A stretch of 64,000 bases of DNA. It comes from Enchytraeus crypticus. Its lineage: Eukaryota > Annelida > Clitellata > Enchytraeida > Enchytraeidae. Shown here piece by piece: positions 33,696-47,400 of the stretch. A program made the position numbers and the translations under genes. Below the pieces are notes generated by a model. That model was not told the DNA's origin. It saw only the letters and a list, made by a program, of their open reading frames with translations, and made no database searches. The first letter of the stretch is position 1. The number at the start of each line of letters is the position of its first letter. The DNA lies in NCBI GenBank assembly GCA_905160935.1, contig CAJHZI010000695.1, positions 413,001-477,000 of the forward strand. The letters run 5' to 3'.

Positions 33696-33745
33696 GAATT
33701 TAACGTGAGGTTCTTCGCTACAAGGCAATATCAAATCGTGTTACA
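33650..33745 (-). mobile_element. LC LINE tail with AATC repeat
   Basis: A TCAATCAATC run, AATAAGAATTTAACGTGAGG, then TTCTTCGCTACAAGGCAA: the reverse of 33125-33165. Confidence 0.5.
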
Positions 33746-34159
33746 ATTGTTTGTTGAGAAACTGTCTAGACCCAGAGATTAAAGAGTGTTCATAAAAGAT
33801 GCAGCAGCTCGGCTAACCTTGCATTTTTATTAAAAAGAGAATTATAAAATCAACCAAACCGTTATCAGATGCTCTCATATCGTACTCTCTAGAAATCTAA
33901 ATAGATTTAGGCCTAACTGTAATTTCACAAATTGTGACATTTACTTCTATAACTCTTTTAAAGAGTGGGGGAAAATTACATGGTAAGATGGGTAGTGGTC
34001 CCAAATTCTTATTTTATTTTGAGATTAATTCTTGCTGCAATTTAAAATAGTTTAGAAAGGTCATTGTACATCATCAAGTCTCACAAAAGCAAATGTAGTA
34101 TAGTTGTAGCAGGGGTCGCAAGGACAGGAAAATCCTGTTACGACAATTGATTGATTTAT

Positions 34160-34690
34160 TTATTTAAATCTCAGTTGATCTCAGTCATCACCAACTTCCA
34201 ATCAGACATTAGAAATTTTTCGGTTCTATAAGTTGCAACTTTACTTAACCCTATTTTTAAGAGGAGACTAAATAAGAAGTGATAGAGGTTTTCTAAGATT
34301 GCGTAATTAATAATAACAATAACAACAATTAGAGTGCTACGGTCATCGATGACAACATCGAGCACTATTGAGACAAAATCAACTCGCCGAGCAAAACGAA
34401 GGTCCAAAAACGGTGCAAATTCCAAAATCCAGATAATCAGTCCAAAGTGAAGAGAATTAAAGAAAAGGTGGTTTAGGTGCAGGTCGCTGCTTATGGACAC
34501 TGGATGTAAAAGAGAGATGGAAAAGATAGGTCTTCAACTGCTTATGGAACTGCTCATAGGAAAGCAAAGGCCGATGTGCTTCAAATGAAGATTGCCGAAG
34601 ATTGGATGGAAGAGAATTCCAGATCTGAGGTGCAGCATGCTGGAAAGAACGATTAGATAGCTTAGAGCGTGAAGGTAAGCTAGGTGTCAC
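34160..34690 (-). pseudogene. CR1/L2-like LINE 3' end, family LA, with ORF end
   Basis: The minus-strand frame 34457-34690 reads RSFQHAAPQIWNSLPSNLRQ then YEQFHKQLKTYLFHLSF, the classic last 60-70 residues of CR1/L2-type reverse transcriptase ORFs. It is followed by the LA 3' region and an AAT-rich tail near 34300. This copy links all LA tails to a LINE. Confidence 0.75.
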
Positions 34691-34694
34691 AACA

Positions 34695-34860
34695 GTAATT
34701 TATTTAATTAATTATATTAAGTTAATTAATATAATTAATTAAATTAATATAATTAATTAAATCAAATTCAGTTACGCAATTAAATTAATATAATTAATTT
34801 AATTGCGTAAATTAATTTAAATTAAATTAATTAAATTAATATAATTAATTTAATATGCGT
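34695..34860. repeat. AATT-rich low-complexity block
   Basis: Interleaved TTAATTAA and ATATAATTAATT blocks with local palindromes. Confidence 0.85.
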
Positions 34861-35092
34861 AGCAAAATATAAATCCTCCAGCAAGAGATCGACGGTTCGA
34901 TGGGTAACGTTGGCCTATGTATTACTCAGAGCTAACAAGTGATGGTTTCACTACATGTACAAGTACATGAACTGCTTTTAACTGATCTATAGCCGTTAAG
35001 TAACTGAATAGAAATATGCAATAATATGAAATATGCAGAAGCACGAGAGGTAATATATTTTACATGTATTAATGGCTTCCATCTCTTCTACA

Positions 35093-35205
35093 ACATATTG
35101 CATAATTACACTTTATTGTGCATAATTTCACTTTATTGTGCATATTTATTGCACTTTATTGTGCATAATTTCACTTTATTGTGCATATTTACACTTTTTG
35201 TGCAT
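35093..35205. repeat. 20-bp tandem repeat
   Basis: Unit CACTTTATTGTGCATAATTT, five to six copies. Confidence 0.85.
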
Positions 35206-35544
35206 AATTATCCTATCCGCGATTATATACATCACCTTAGTTATGACAAGCTTAAACCGTTGAAGACTTTTGTACATTAACTACTTAACATTCTTGTGAA
35301 CAAATCTTCTTGTCGTCAATGACATCGACTTATGGATGTTAATTTTATTATGAACATGCTTGAATTTTTCTGCGAGATCTACACACTCTATGCTTGCAAA
35401 ATTTTGCAGGCATACTGTAGTACAAGTATAATAATAAACTAAAATATAAATTACGCATAAAATTTTATGAAGGATCTCGGCAAATTTCTATTTCGGCTAT
35501 TTAACAAAAACACTGCTTCTTGATATATAATAAGATGCTATCTC

Positions 35545-35720
35545 CTACCCAGTCAATAATTTCAACGGCCGCGCTAACCTAACCGTGAAAAGGTAGCATA
35601 ATCACTTGCCTATTAATTGTAGGCAAGATTCTTGGAAACACGCTAGTGCCTTTACTCTTACAGACACAGTATTGCCTAAGCTCTTGTTGGCACATTAGTG
35701 TCTGGGCTCTAACAAGATTT
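35545..35720 (+). pseudogene. Nuclear copy of mitochondrial 16S rRNA (NUMT)
   Basis: TTCAACGGCCGCG, CCGTGAAAAGGTAGCATAAT, CACTTGCCTATTAATTGTAG and TTTACTCTTACAGAC follow the peptidyl-transferase part of mitochondrial large-subunit rRNA in order. Substitutions (CGCGCT for CGCGGT, GTGAAAAGG for GTGCAAAGG) at normally invariant bases show it is not functional. The flanks are ordinary nuclear repeats. Confidence 0.85.
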
Positions 35721-35814
35721 TGTAAGGAAACCACAAAATATTATAACAGTTCTTTTCTAAATATTGTTCTTGACTTTCAAAATTAAAAAAATGCTGTATG
35801 TTTTCTTTGACAGA

Positions 35815-36110
35815 CCTTGAATGACAAAATTGCGAAAGAAGTTAGACAACTGATAAATTGCATAAGGAATGGAAAGAAGAACTGGATGGGTCATGTACTG
35901 AGGGGGAGGGGTTCGGAAAAAGGAAATTGAAGGAAGAATGAAAAGGAAAATGTTAGAGGAAGACCAAGGCTTGGGATGCTGGCTGATTTGATAGCTACTT
36001 TATATGTTGATAAGCAGAGAAAGGCAGATGATAGAAATATGTGGGGGAGTTACATGCCATGGACATGCGAATAGGCAGTGCACTAGGAGAGAGAGGGAGA
36101 GAGAGAGAGA
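35815..36110 (+). pseudogene. RTE-type LINE 3' end, divergent subfamily RTE2
   Basis: TGGATGGGTCATGTACTGAG, GGAAGACCAAGGCTTGGGAT, then CATGGACATGCG and GGCAGTGCACTAGGAG running into a GA array. It differs consistently from RTE1 copies and resembles 54900-55055. Confidence 0.65.
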
Positions 36111-36492
36111 TCGTCCTTGACTTGAGCAACCCTACTTAATATTTGTCGTGCAATCGCTTCATTCAAGGCTTGCATTCTTGATAAGCATGTGCTAAATGTA
36201 AATAAATCATTCAACAGCTTCTAGAGGCTCCATTATTGCTGCTCTCTCATTGACACTTAAACAGGCACCGAGGCGTATCAAGTGTAGTGTATGGACTTCT
36301 TATATTATTGGTGTTGCAATTTCACTTTTCTGACAATTATATCTTTTTCATGTTCTGTACATGTACGTTATGTGCTGCACAGAAAGCATGACGATCTCAC
36401 TTTGCTGACAATAAAATATCTTTTACAGATTGAGCGTGTGCATTACGTTTCCATAAGCATTTGTGTCCTGTCTGACGTTCTAAATACAAGTA

Positions 36493-36628
36493 AAAAGCTA
36501 AAAAGCTAATGTTAACGTCAGTTTCCTCACTCGAAAGAGATGTCAGCAAAGAGCGAGCCCAGGATTGAACCCCGCACATAATGATCCGCGGTCGAATATC
36601 TTACCGACATCGTCACTGACCCCATCCA
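36493..36628 (-). mobile_element. SINE family SA, inverted
   Basis: GCTAATGTTAACGTCAGTTT through AACCCCGCACATAATG to the GTCACTGAC end. Confidence 0.75.
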
Positions 36629-37080
36629 GTATCTGAAATACTACCTGTAGCATCTTTTGTACTTTACAATTACTTCATAACTTCCATTTTGTATTGAAAG
36701 TATGTATTTTTAAAAACAATCTAAATCCTACAATCTTAAAAAAATTCTCAGATATAATTGTGAAAGAAATGCCCATATTACGTGGTGTAATTCAATATAC
36801 ACTCCAACTGCCTAGCATATAAAATTTAATACTAGAGTGAAGACTTTGGTAGTGAAATTTTTCACTTAATTAAACGTAATTAATATATGTGCTCTATTCG
36901 TAGAATAAATACACAATCAGAATAGAAACGACACATAGAAAAAAATCACTGAATTAATGAATAGGACTATTTAATATTTTGTATAACTTTTTACTTCACA
37001 TTATTAATATCTTTTAATTGCTTTGATAAGTTACGGATCAAAGGAACATTTTCATTGTCCAGTTTTCTTACTCGCTCTTA

Positions 37081-37210
37081 AAGCTGGTAAAGCAAATATT
37101 AGCGTCAGTTTCCTCAATCGAAAGCGATGTCAGTGACGGGCGAGCCCAGGTATTGAACGCCGCACATTCTGATCTGCCGTCGAATATCATACCGACATAG
37201 CCACTGCTTT
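37081..37210 (-). mobile_element. SINE family SA, inverted
   Basis: AAGCTGGTAAAGC to CCACTGC; box B degraded to GTATTGAACGCC. Confidence 0.75.
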
Positions 37211-37309
37211 CATAAAAAAGCCAGGCTTTAGGAATATTATATTATGTACAACATGTCTTTATTACCGATACCCCTAATATAACTGTTATTTCAATAAAGG
37301 CAGGTCCAC

Positions 37310-37379
<70 letters not shown>

Positions 37380-37539
37380 TTATATATATTGTATATATAT
37401 TGGTCCTAAATATATCTATATATATAATTATATATATATATATATATATATTATTACTATTATTATTAACATCGAAACCTTATATAGCAGTGTCATGGCC
37501 GAACTCGTTCTTCGAGACTATTTTACAGGAAAAGTTCAA

Positions 37540-37572
<33 letters not shown>

Positions 37573-37573
37573 G

Positions 37574-37630
<57 letters not shown>
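37310..37630. repeat. (TA)n arrays around an ATT-tailed repeat (family RE)
   Basis: Three TA arrays flank 37465-37530, which contains GCAGTGTCATGGCCGAACTC. The same sequence occurs in the other orientation at 44270-44340 beside an AAT array, so a small retroelement tail lies between the TA runs. Confidence 0.75.
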
Positions 37631-37631
<1 letters not shown>

Positions 37632-37799
37632 GTAATCAAATAACACTTACATTTAAATTAATATCTAAACTAGTAAAAATGTATACAAAAAAGCGGAACT
37701 TTACGCTATCCAGCAACACTCGTTCCAGTCCTCATATACAAAATACTTGTAATAAACATACATTTACATACAAGTAGGCCTACGTGTATAGAACTTATA

Positions 37800-37980
37800 A
37801 ATATACATGTATATCTATACATATATATGGGTATATGTGTATATATATATATATTTATATACATGTATATATATATTGGGGTACATATATATGATATTTA
37901 ACTATAATATATATATATATATATGCATTATATTTATATATATTATATTATATATTATTATTATTTTATATTATTATTAT
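37800..37980. repeat. (TA)-rich region
   Basis: Interrupted TA, TATATG and ATT runs; the isoleucine/tyrosine frame is an artefact. Confidence 0.9.
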
Positions 37981-38084
37981 CTGAGCAATTATTTGACTAG
38001 CAATGCTATATACTCAACTGTCCATGTAGCGTAGAGTCAGGCTAATACTAATAGATATTCATAGCGGCATGTCACCATCTCGCA

Positions 38085-38210
38085 ATCATAACAGTCTTCC
38101 TGGTTGCTTGAGGAACCGCCCGGCCCTGTAGAACGTTCCCATGCGAGGCTAGCTCGAGTCCGTGGTGGAGCTGAGCCAGGAGGAACGGCGGACCTTGTTC
38201 AGACTGTAGA
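38085..38210. other. Unidentified GC-richer island
   Basis: Markedly richer in G and C than its surroundings (GGAGCTGAGCCAGGAGGAAC), ending in a TTATTATTATA run as LINE tails here do. No protein motif strong enough to name. Confidence 0.4.
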
Positions 38211-38261
38211 CTTATTATTATATTTAATTGTTTTAATTTTTTAATTTTATATTATATATAT

Positions 38262-38264
38262 ACA

Positions 38265-38315
<51 letters not shown>
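38262..38315. repeat. (TA)n microsatellite
   Basis: Pure TA run. Confidence 0.95.
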
Positions 38316-39024
38316 TATATTGAGATAAGGGGGAATTAAGACGATATAGAAGCCTCATTGTCTCACTCTCACTAAGCTGTTGCTATTGTCAGAGTCATTT
38401 TCCTCAAATTTCTTCCTTACCATCGACTTAGTAATCTTTTCTTCATTTTAATTTTAATTACTCTTACTAAGGTCCCTTACAGTTACTCAATTAACAATCA
38501 TCGCTGGCGTGGTTTTAAAGGTCTAGGCTATCACACTGCGACATTTTCTGTAGAATACTCTTGGATATGTTTTCTTAGAAAATACACATGCTTTTAGCGA
38601 ATGCATATGTTTTTTTTACATATGAATGCACTTGCAGCTGGTGTTTTGCTTACAAACTATTATTCTAGGTCTCCTGAGGCCTTGGCTTGTATTGCACATA
38701 CTGCAACATTACTTCTGAGAATAAAATGTCATTACCAGTAGAGTGCATAATAGGATCTCTATGAAAAACTACACAATTTGTTTTAGTTGCGCTTCGCTGG
38801 GTGTGTAAGCCTCAGCGGCTGTTTAGGGAAGGGCGTCAGGCCAGTACATTGAGTTCTCTATTAGTCACCTCTCACGGTCGTGCGGCCGTGTGAGGTCGAT
38901 TCTTTAAAATGATGTAATGAAAAACGAATTGATGGAATTAGAGTCAGAGAAGGACGGACAGAGACTTATATGTCCTAGACAATTTGATAATTAATTATAT
39001 TAGCAGAGGTATAAGTGTATAATT

Positions 39025-39085
39025 CTTCGTCTCCCGACCCTAGTTAAACTGGGATTTAAAGGAAGAAGATGATGATGATGATATG
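39025..39085 (+). mobile_element. Retroelement tail, family TD
   Basis: CTCCCGACCCTAGTTAAACT, GGGATTTAAAGGAAG, GATGATG run. Confidence 0.55.
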
Positions 39086-39394
39086 TGTATAATTCTGCGA
39101 GCTTAAACCCTTTATTCAAATTAAGGAAGTTTTCACATCTAGAATATCTCCGTTACCCCTTGCTTTGGGCTGATCTAGCATCGAGTGAGCCAATGAGAGC
39201 GGGACGCTCTACGATGATTTTGTCACCTGAGCAAAGCTGAGCCTTGAGCAACCTAATCACGCCTCTTTATTGAGAAGAGATTGAGGAACTGCCTTATTGT
39301 AGGACAGTTTGGTTGTCCTAGATAGACCCTGCGTGTTGTTCATGGTCTACGATTTTACACGTAAGTTATCGTGATAATGAATTTACTGCCCTGT

Positions 39395-39490
39395 AGTTTG
39401 CTGCTCAGCTGTTCAGCTGCTCTGCTGTTCTGCTGCTCTGCTGTTCTACTGCTCTACTGTTCTGCTGCTCTGCTGTTCTGCTGCTATAGG
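39395..39490. repeat. Tandem TGCTGTTC-type repeat
   Basis: TCTGCTGTTCTGCTGC blocks, about ten short units. Confidence 0.9.
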
Positions 39491-39629
39491 GTGGAGCTGG
39501 TAATATATGAATGGCTTTGTGTTGTGCCTTTCAGAGAAGAGTTAAAAGCGTCGTTACTAGAGCTATGACTGAATAGTTGAGTGAGGAATACATAAGACAT
39601 CTGTGATCATAGTTCATGTAACTACTGAA

Positions 39630-40235
39630 ATATCTACTCATATAACTACTGTTATAACTACTGTTATAACTACTTATAATCACTGATATACCTACTGTTG
39701 TAACTACTGCTATAACTACTGATATAGCTACTGTTTTAACTACTGTTAAAGCTACTGATATAACTACTTATAACTACTGGTTTAACTACTGATGTAACTA
39801 CGGTTAAAACTACTGATATAACTACTTAAAACTACTGGATTAACTACTGTTAGAACTACTTATTACTGCAGTTAGAACTATTCATGTAGCTACTTATAAC
39901 TACTCTTATACCTACTGTTATAACTGCTGATATAACTACTTATAACTGCTGATATAACTACTTATAACTGCTGATATAACTACTTATAACTGCTGATATA
40001 GCTACTTATAACTACTGGATTAACTACTTATAACTACTGGATTAACTACTTATAACTACTGATATAGCTACTTATAACTACTGGATTAACTACTTATAAC
40101 TGCTGATATAGCTACTTATAACTACTGGATTAACTACTTATAACTGCTGATATAACTACTTATAACTGCTGATATAACTACTTATAACTGCTGATATAGC
40201 TACTTATAACTACTGGATTAACTAGTGATTGAACT
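39630..40235. repeat. 22-bp tandem satellite
   Basis: ATAACTACTTATAACTGCTG-type units with TGGATTAACTAC variants in higher-order blocks toward the right end. Confidence 0.95.
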
Positions 40236-40659
40236 GGACTTTTTCGACTTCTCTTCTCTCGGTTTTAAAGCAGGGTAATGACCGTACTTTCATTGAGACA
40301 AGTAATAAAATATCAATAATTTATGTAACGTAGTCTGACTATACATGTATAATCTTTTATACACCAAATCTTGGCAGAAAACACGCACAGATACAATTAC
40401 ATTGCAAAACACAATTGACACAACAGAATACATATAAAAGTGCATATAAAAGTTTAACAATTCAATTTTTTCACAAACTGCACAAGTGTTAAAAAAGAGC
40501 ATTTTTAAAATAGCGCCAGAATTTATGATTAGCATACGTCACAAGTCATATTTATTTCAGGCTATAGGCTAGATAGGGTATGAATAAGGCCTAGCATCTT
40601 ATGAAGGGATTGCTTGTTTATCTATGGAGTGCTCTTTATGGAGCGTGAAAGCAGACTCG

Positions 40660-40865
40660 GAGTTATATATGTTTATTTCAGCATCAACACCAAATCACTG
40701 ACAAATACATATAGAAATAAGCATTTAAAATAAATGAAGTAAAAGATTCCACGAAATACAGGGTATCAAACACTCTGTGGAAACTAGAACAACGGCCGTC
40801 AGGGAAGATGATACACATCTTATCTAGCTGACCACCGTCTACAACTATATTTTGTACCTTGAACC
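40660..40865 (-). repeat. Interspersed repeat RD, copy 2
   Basis: Pairs with 6050-6245 and again encodes VVDGGQLDKMCIIFPDGRC on the minus strand, with an upstream MASGRFKVQ in the same frame. Confidence 0.6.
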
Positions 40866-40904
40866 TGCCGCTTGCCAAAAGCTTGGAAATATAGCTCTAG
40901 AGAG

Positions 40905-40905
40905 G

Positions 40906-40943
<38 letters not shown>

Positions 40944-40975
40944 CTATTATATGCAATATATAATATACAGTTCAT

Positions 40976-41021
<46 letters not shown>

Positions 41022-41042
41022 ATATATATGGATATATATATA

Positions 41043-41130
<88 letters not shown>
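40905..41130. repeat. (GA)n, (TA)n and (ATCT)n cluster
   Basis: A GA run (40913-40940) and long TA runs with an embedded ATCT tetramer array (41045-41077), upstream of gene C. Confidence 0.95.
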
Positions 41131-41134
<4 letters not shown>

Positions 41135-41295
41135 CTATATTATAATACATATAGGCCTATATAAAGTGTACAGTGTATACCGTGTATATAGGCCGATATG
41201 TATTGTAATATAGCCTACTTCTGTATTCATGTGCCCTTTACTAAACAATTTTATAAGGTTTTTCATATGGTAATATTTCGATCAGAAAATATACA

Positions 41296-41469
41296 ATGGA
41301 AGCAGAAAGTAATCAGGTAATATTGAAGGAGATGGGAGAGGTTAAATGGAAGAAAATGTTCAAGTCATCTGTTTCACAAGTAAAACTGGGTCTTTTTATT
41401 GTCGGAGCGCAGGTAGCAATGTCATCGCTTCCTAACACAGTTCTAGTGGGATTATGGTGTGGAGCATTG
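41296..41469 (+). CDS. Gene C exon 1 (start, span 1)
   Basis: ATG at 41296, 58 codons ending GLWCGAL, strong GTAAGT donor. The frame continuing past it runs into an SA SINE and is intronic. Confidence 0.82.
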
Positions 41470-43426
41470 GTAAGTTCCCAACTTTTTCTTCTAGTAGCCG
41501 TTATAAAAGCTAGTAAGGCTAAGGTTAACGTCAGTTTCCTCACTCGAAGGCGATGTCAGTGACAGGCGAGTCTAGGATTTGAACCCGCATTCACTGCCAC
41601 TGGCTCTAGCATGTGATGACATAATGACACGTGTTACAGTTTTGTTACCTAATTGTTATATCTTACAGTTTACTTATTCCATTCCTTTTCCAAGAATAAT
41701 CGCCATCATTGCCTTTTATAACGCAGAGTGTAGCTAGCGCAGATTTACCATTAAAATTAAAATTATATAATATTGAAATTTTCAATGCTCTCAGCACTTG
41801 GACTTTCAAGATGCTCACCCATCCACGTATTAACCTCGCCCGACGTTGCTTAACTTATCTATATGTCGACCCCTCAAGTAATGTGTAAAACACCGGTCCA
41901 AAAATGTTTCGCGAAAACACTCAGCGAAAACAAAATATTCCGAGTTAGTATTTTTTAATACTTTCGGGGTCTAAGACTGATGAAAAGCTGAAACGTAGTT
42001 TTAGATTTTCATAACTCCTACGAAATTTGTCGTTCCTCTCTCTCTCTCTCTCTTTCTCTCTTTCTCTCTCTCTTTCTCTCTCATTATTGAATAATATGAA
42101 CTATAAATTATTTTATAGACTTGTATTACTGAATTATGCTTAACATCACAATCAGATGCCCTCGCAGCTATGCCTGCTAACTTCTGAAATGGGTCAGAGG
42201 CATAACTAGAGTGACCTTCAAATATCTTTCAATTCAATTCAAAGAAAGGCTCAAGTCAAGCCTAGGCTCAATTTAAATCTTAAATATTGTAGTTCGTGTT
42301 ATTTCGTTGCCTGATTTCATTATACTTATGAATTATGATGACTTATTTCATGAATTAAAATGAATTGGTTTACCACCGGTGCGATGCAGGTTCTATCGCG
42401 CCGCACATATATACTCTAGAATATCTTTGCTAAGAACCAAGAAAGGTCATATGGCCTGTTTCATGTGAAAACTACCTCAGACTCATTATGTACTAGTGGT
42501 GTAAATTATGAGTAAGTTACGAGAATTCAGCAAGAATAGAGAAGATAGACAAGTTTAGAGTTGAATGAGAGAGTGCCTGTGATCGTCTAATAGGAATAAC
42601 TAGTTTTTCTCGTAATAAAGTTAACAATAGAGACAGTCTATTTGTATCCCGACCCTGGTTAACTGGAAATCAAGGGAGGGTGATGGTGATGAACAAAGTT
42701 AACAATAGCCCATAACATGTAACGCTACCTCCATTTCGCGTGTCTGCGCTAATGAAGAATAGAACAAAAGTTAACTGCACGTGACGCATTAGGCGAAGCG
42801 TATAAATTACAGACCAGGATATTAAAAAGGCAAATGGCAAACACTCCAAAAGCCATATTTGCCCAGCTATAAAATATATGAAGGTCTGACAAACTTATTG
42901 AGGTTTCTTGCATATGGAATAGAAACATATGCCCAGGATCTGTTATTTAATAGAACATTGAAGAGAGTGGCCATTCTCTGAGAGGTGGAGTTTCCGCCAT
43001 TCAACCAATATACCCAAACCAAATGGTAAATAACACTTGCTTGTATAAGAGTACATGTTAAATGTCTATCTATAATAAAGCAATACAACTTGCAGCTAAC
43101 CAATCGATTTCATTTAACTGTTCAGATGATGTTTAGCGGTGTAGCTGGTGCGTTCATATCAAGAAAATCTTCACGAACATTGGTATTTTTACCACTCTTT
43201 CTCTCACTTTCTTCATCTCTCTCTCTCTCTCTCTCAATCTCTCTCACTCACTCACTCACTCACTCACTCACTCACTCACTCACTCACTCACTCACTCACT
43301 CACTCACTCACTCACTCACTCACTCACTCACTCACTCACTCACTCACTCACTCACTCACTCACCCACCCACCCACCCACTCACTCACTCACTCACTCACT
43401 CACTCACTCACTCACTCACTCTCTCA

Positions 43427-43457
<31 letters not shown>

Positions 43458-44357
43458 TGTCACTCTCTATCACTCTGTATCACTCTCTACCTCTGCTGCA
43501 CTTGTACCATAATCATGAGTATAAACACTCTCTTTTGTAGAAGATAACTTCTGTAACAGTATGAATCTAATCGTAAAAATGTTGGCAATTCATCCACAAT
43601 ACTTTTAACAGATAAAAATCATATAAAATGTCCACAAAGAATTTGAAATTACGTCACAGTTTGTTATGTGGATATAGAGGGTCTAGAGTGTATAATAATG
43701 GAACCTTAATGTCGGCAATAATTAGACCTGCCTCTACCATGTCGGCACAGCTAATCAATCAATTAATCAATCAACAAGAATTTAACGTCCGGTTCCTCGC
43801 TTCGGTTCCTAACTTTTATTAACACATTCGTGAACTCGTGACCTATCTTTTGGAAGGCGAGGCTTGTACCATTGTGCCAACAGGCTTTCTAAGATTATAC
43901 TTATTTAATATACATTTTAATTAAATATTAATTAATTACATTAATTAATTAATGTACTCTTTATTAAATAAATCAAGGATTAAACGAAACTGCCTAATAT
44001 AGGTGCTATGATCTAAATGAAGAACACTAAATTATTGAATTGATTTCACTGAACATTGATTATAGTTGATAGCACATCTGATATTTTGCCTGATCACGAC
44101 AATATCGTGCACTTTCTTGGCTGTGGTTTCCGCTGTGGCTGCTGGTTATATTCGTGAGGTAGGTCACTTAGAATATTGGTTTTAATTGACGGGTTTAATA
44201 AGTTTAATGTAGAAATTTTTACTAGTTTAGATATTAATTTAAATGTAATTGTTGTTTAGCTCATGATTACAATTGAACTCTTCCTATAAAGTAGTCTCGA
44301 AGACCGAGTTCGGCCATGACACTGCTATATAAGTTTTCGTTGTTAATGATGATGATG

Positions 44358-44426
<69 letters not shown>

Positions 44427-47400
44427 CTATTGACCGAGTAAAGTAACCCCAATGCATTCAGAAAATAAAGGAGCTAGTTATTATGTGGTTCTTTATTGGG
44501 TTATGTCTAGAATTTTTTTATTATAGGGCTACTTTATTTTTGAAGCTAGCGGATGCTGAATAAAGTGTACAAAGTTATTATTGATTTAAATTAAGCTGAA
44601 TGAAGTAGCCAAGTTATTAATGATATAAATTAAGCTGAATAAAGTAGCCAAGTTATTAATGATATAAAATAAGTTGAATAAAGTAGCCAAGTTATTATTG
44701 ATTTAAATTAAGCTGAATGAAGTAGCCAAGTTATTAATGATTTAAATTAAGCTGAATAAAGTAGCCAAGTTATTAAAGATTTAAAATTAGCTGAATAAAG
44801 TAGCCCAGTTATTATTGATCAGGCAATATTATAAATAAAGAAGCCAAGTACACTTAATTCAGATAATAGCAACCAAGAGCACGTTATTCTTATAATAATA
44901 AACAAAGGTTGACTTTATTTATGAAATAATTTAAAAAGGCACCGTTATTCAATTAATAAAAAACGATATTTTGACAAATATTTTTATTTAGACCTAATGC
45001 AGTCTTTTGAAATATGCTACATACGCATATAGGCCCTATCTAGTCATATAAATATATACAACGAATATGAAGATTTAAAGTTCGGTTCCTCACCCGAAGG
45101 CAATGTCAGGGACGTCTCAAACGGAACATACAACTACAATACAACTATAGTACAAGATCACCAGTCTGCAACAGAACACCTAGCAAATGCATTGTCTGAA
45201 GAGAAAGCGAGATCAATGTCAGTGTAGTCCATTTGCCAGAGATTGAGGAGGAAGATAATTGAGTCTAGGAAGGAAATATATGAAAAATTTGACACTCAAA
45301 CAAATTATACCAAAAATATTATCAGAATCGATGTAAACACGTAACACATTAACAGAAATGACATGTCAGAAATGCCAGCATTATACAGCAGAGACTGCTA
45401 AACTTGCGAATTCAACAGAATGTAAGCTGATTAGAACTTCTGTACATGTATTGATGGAGGCAACTTTACTCTTACTCTAATCTGCTAATGAGGATAATGG
45501 GCGTCACGGAATACTAACCCATTAAGGTTGCAGGCACACTGATATTTGACTGAATTCTCTAAACATAATTATGTTAGCAACTTATTTCTGACGCCTTCTC
45601 GCCTTCGCTTCAAGGAATTCCCTCAAAAGAGGGCTGCTACATGTATTTATTCCAGCTTAATGACTACAGCCTTGATTGTATATTTTACTAATGACCTCTT
45701 CCACATCATCATCTCCTCTTATATAAGGTATCTTCGTGATTTTAGGTCAAATATAAACCTACATATCGAAATGATAGTGAATGTTGACGCATATTATATA
45801 TAGCTTTTATTTCACCATTGAGGTAGCAAGACATGAAACAAACTACAATACAATCATACAAGTAAACACATACGTAGTGCTGAAAAAAATAGACACAAGC
45901 ATACACTTAATCAATAAACTAAAAATGAATAACTAAACCTTAATTGATTTCTAGCGAACGTTCAAAGTAGTTTCGCAATAACGACTTAAAGTCAAGTCTC
46001 TCAACTTGTAAGCTCACTGGCAAGGTACAGTTAGGCCTATTAATTACGTTGACGCAGTATTTATTAAGCAATGGCAACAACTCTCCATTAAAACAATTAA
46101 AGTATTTACAAGAGGTATCAGAAAGACACAATTTCCTCAAAAAATTAAATCTTCTATTTGCAATCTTTAGTTCAATCGGCAATTGACCCGAAAAAAACTG
46201 ACACTGATTAATTGTTTTCTTATCGAATGTACGAAATAACTTGGTAAACAATTGAGAATAAGCATTTTCTAGGCTCTGAATCAGAGACTTTCCCAATTCT
46301 ACACATTCAGAACAATACAGCAAAATGGGTACACAATATGATTCAACACGTGAGATAACTACAGAAGGTGCAGCGTTGCCCCCAATTTTGCTGAAGATAG
46401 CGTTAAGTGCCCTAAAAAATTTATGCTTACGGTTTTGAATATTAATTTCGAAACTTTTTGATGACACCAAAACTAATCCCAAATAACGTATTTCATTAAC
46501 CCACTCTATGCTTCTGTTATCAAGTATCATATTAATGGCTTAATATTATGTCTAGGACCAATTCTAATGCAGAATGTTTTACTACAATTAACACTTAAAC
46601 CTACATTAGTTAATTCATTTGTGCTGATTTCAATTAGGGACTGTAAATCTGTAACAGTCAACGATAATAATATTAAATCGTCCGCATACATAAAGGAATT
46701 GCAGCAAAGAGAAGATACGAAACAACCAGTTTTGGATTTTTCAAGCTTAACTAGCATATTATCGACACATACAGCAAACAATATTGGAGATAAAATGCCG
46801 CCCTGTCTTACTCCCGAAGTAACGATAAGACTACTTGATACAGCATCATTCCACTTAACACGTGAATTTAATTTGCCGTACCAATTTAACAATAGTTCAA
46901 ATTAGAACTCTTGGCAATTTTCTGTTCATCAATTTGCAGAATAGCATTTTGAAATTAATTTTATCAAATGCTTTTGATACATCTAACGAACAAATATTTA
47001 CAGTAGGGCTTTTAGTTGTGAAATATTCAATAGTTTTTCTTAAAGAATAAATTGCGTTACTACATCCCACTTTTTGTTTAAAACCAAATTGACGCACGGA
47101 TGTCAGGAAATAATTGCCTACACAACGTAATATACAACTTTCAAATATCTTGGACAGCATGCAACTGATTGTTATTCCTCTATAATTTTCAATTTTAACA
47201 TGATCACATTTCCTATCACCCTTAGGAATCGGAATAATTAGCCCCTCCCCAAAAGCAGCAGGAACATACTTTAATGCCACAATTAAGTTAAACAACATAG
47301 TGATGCAACTGCAAACAATAGGATGAGCATTTTGAAGATGTTCACATGTAATATTGTTCATTCCAGAGGCTTTGCCTTTCTTCAACTTATTTATAACATC

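Noticed and set aside
43203..43512. THSL-repeat protein frames
   Set aside because: They are translations of a CACT tetranucleotide array next to gene C exon 2.
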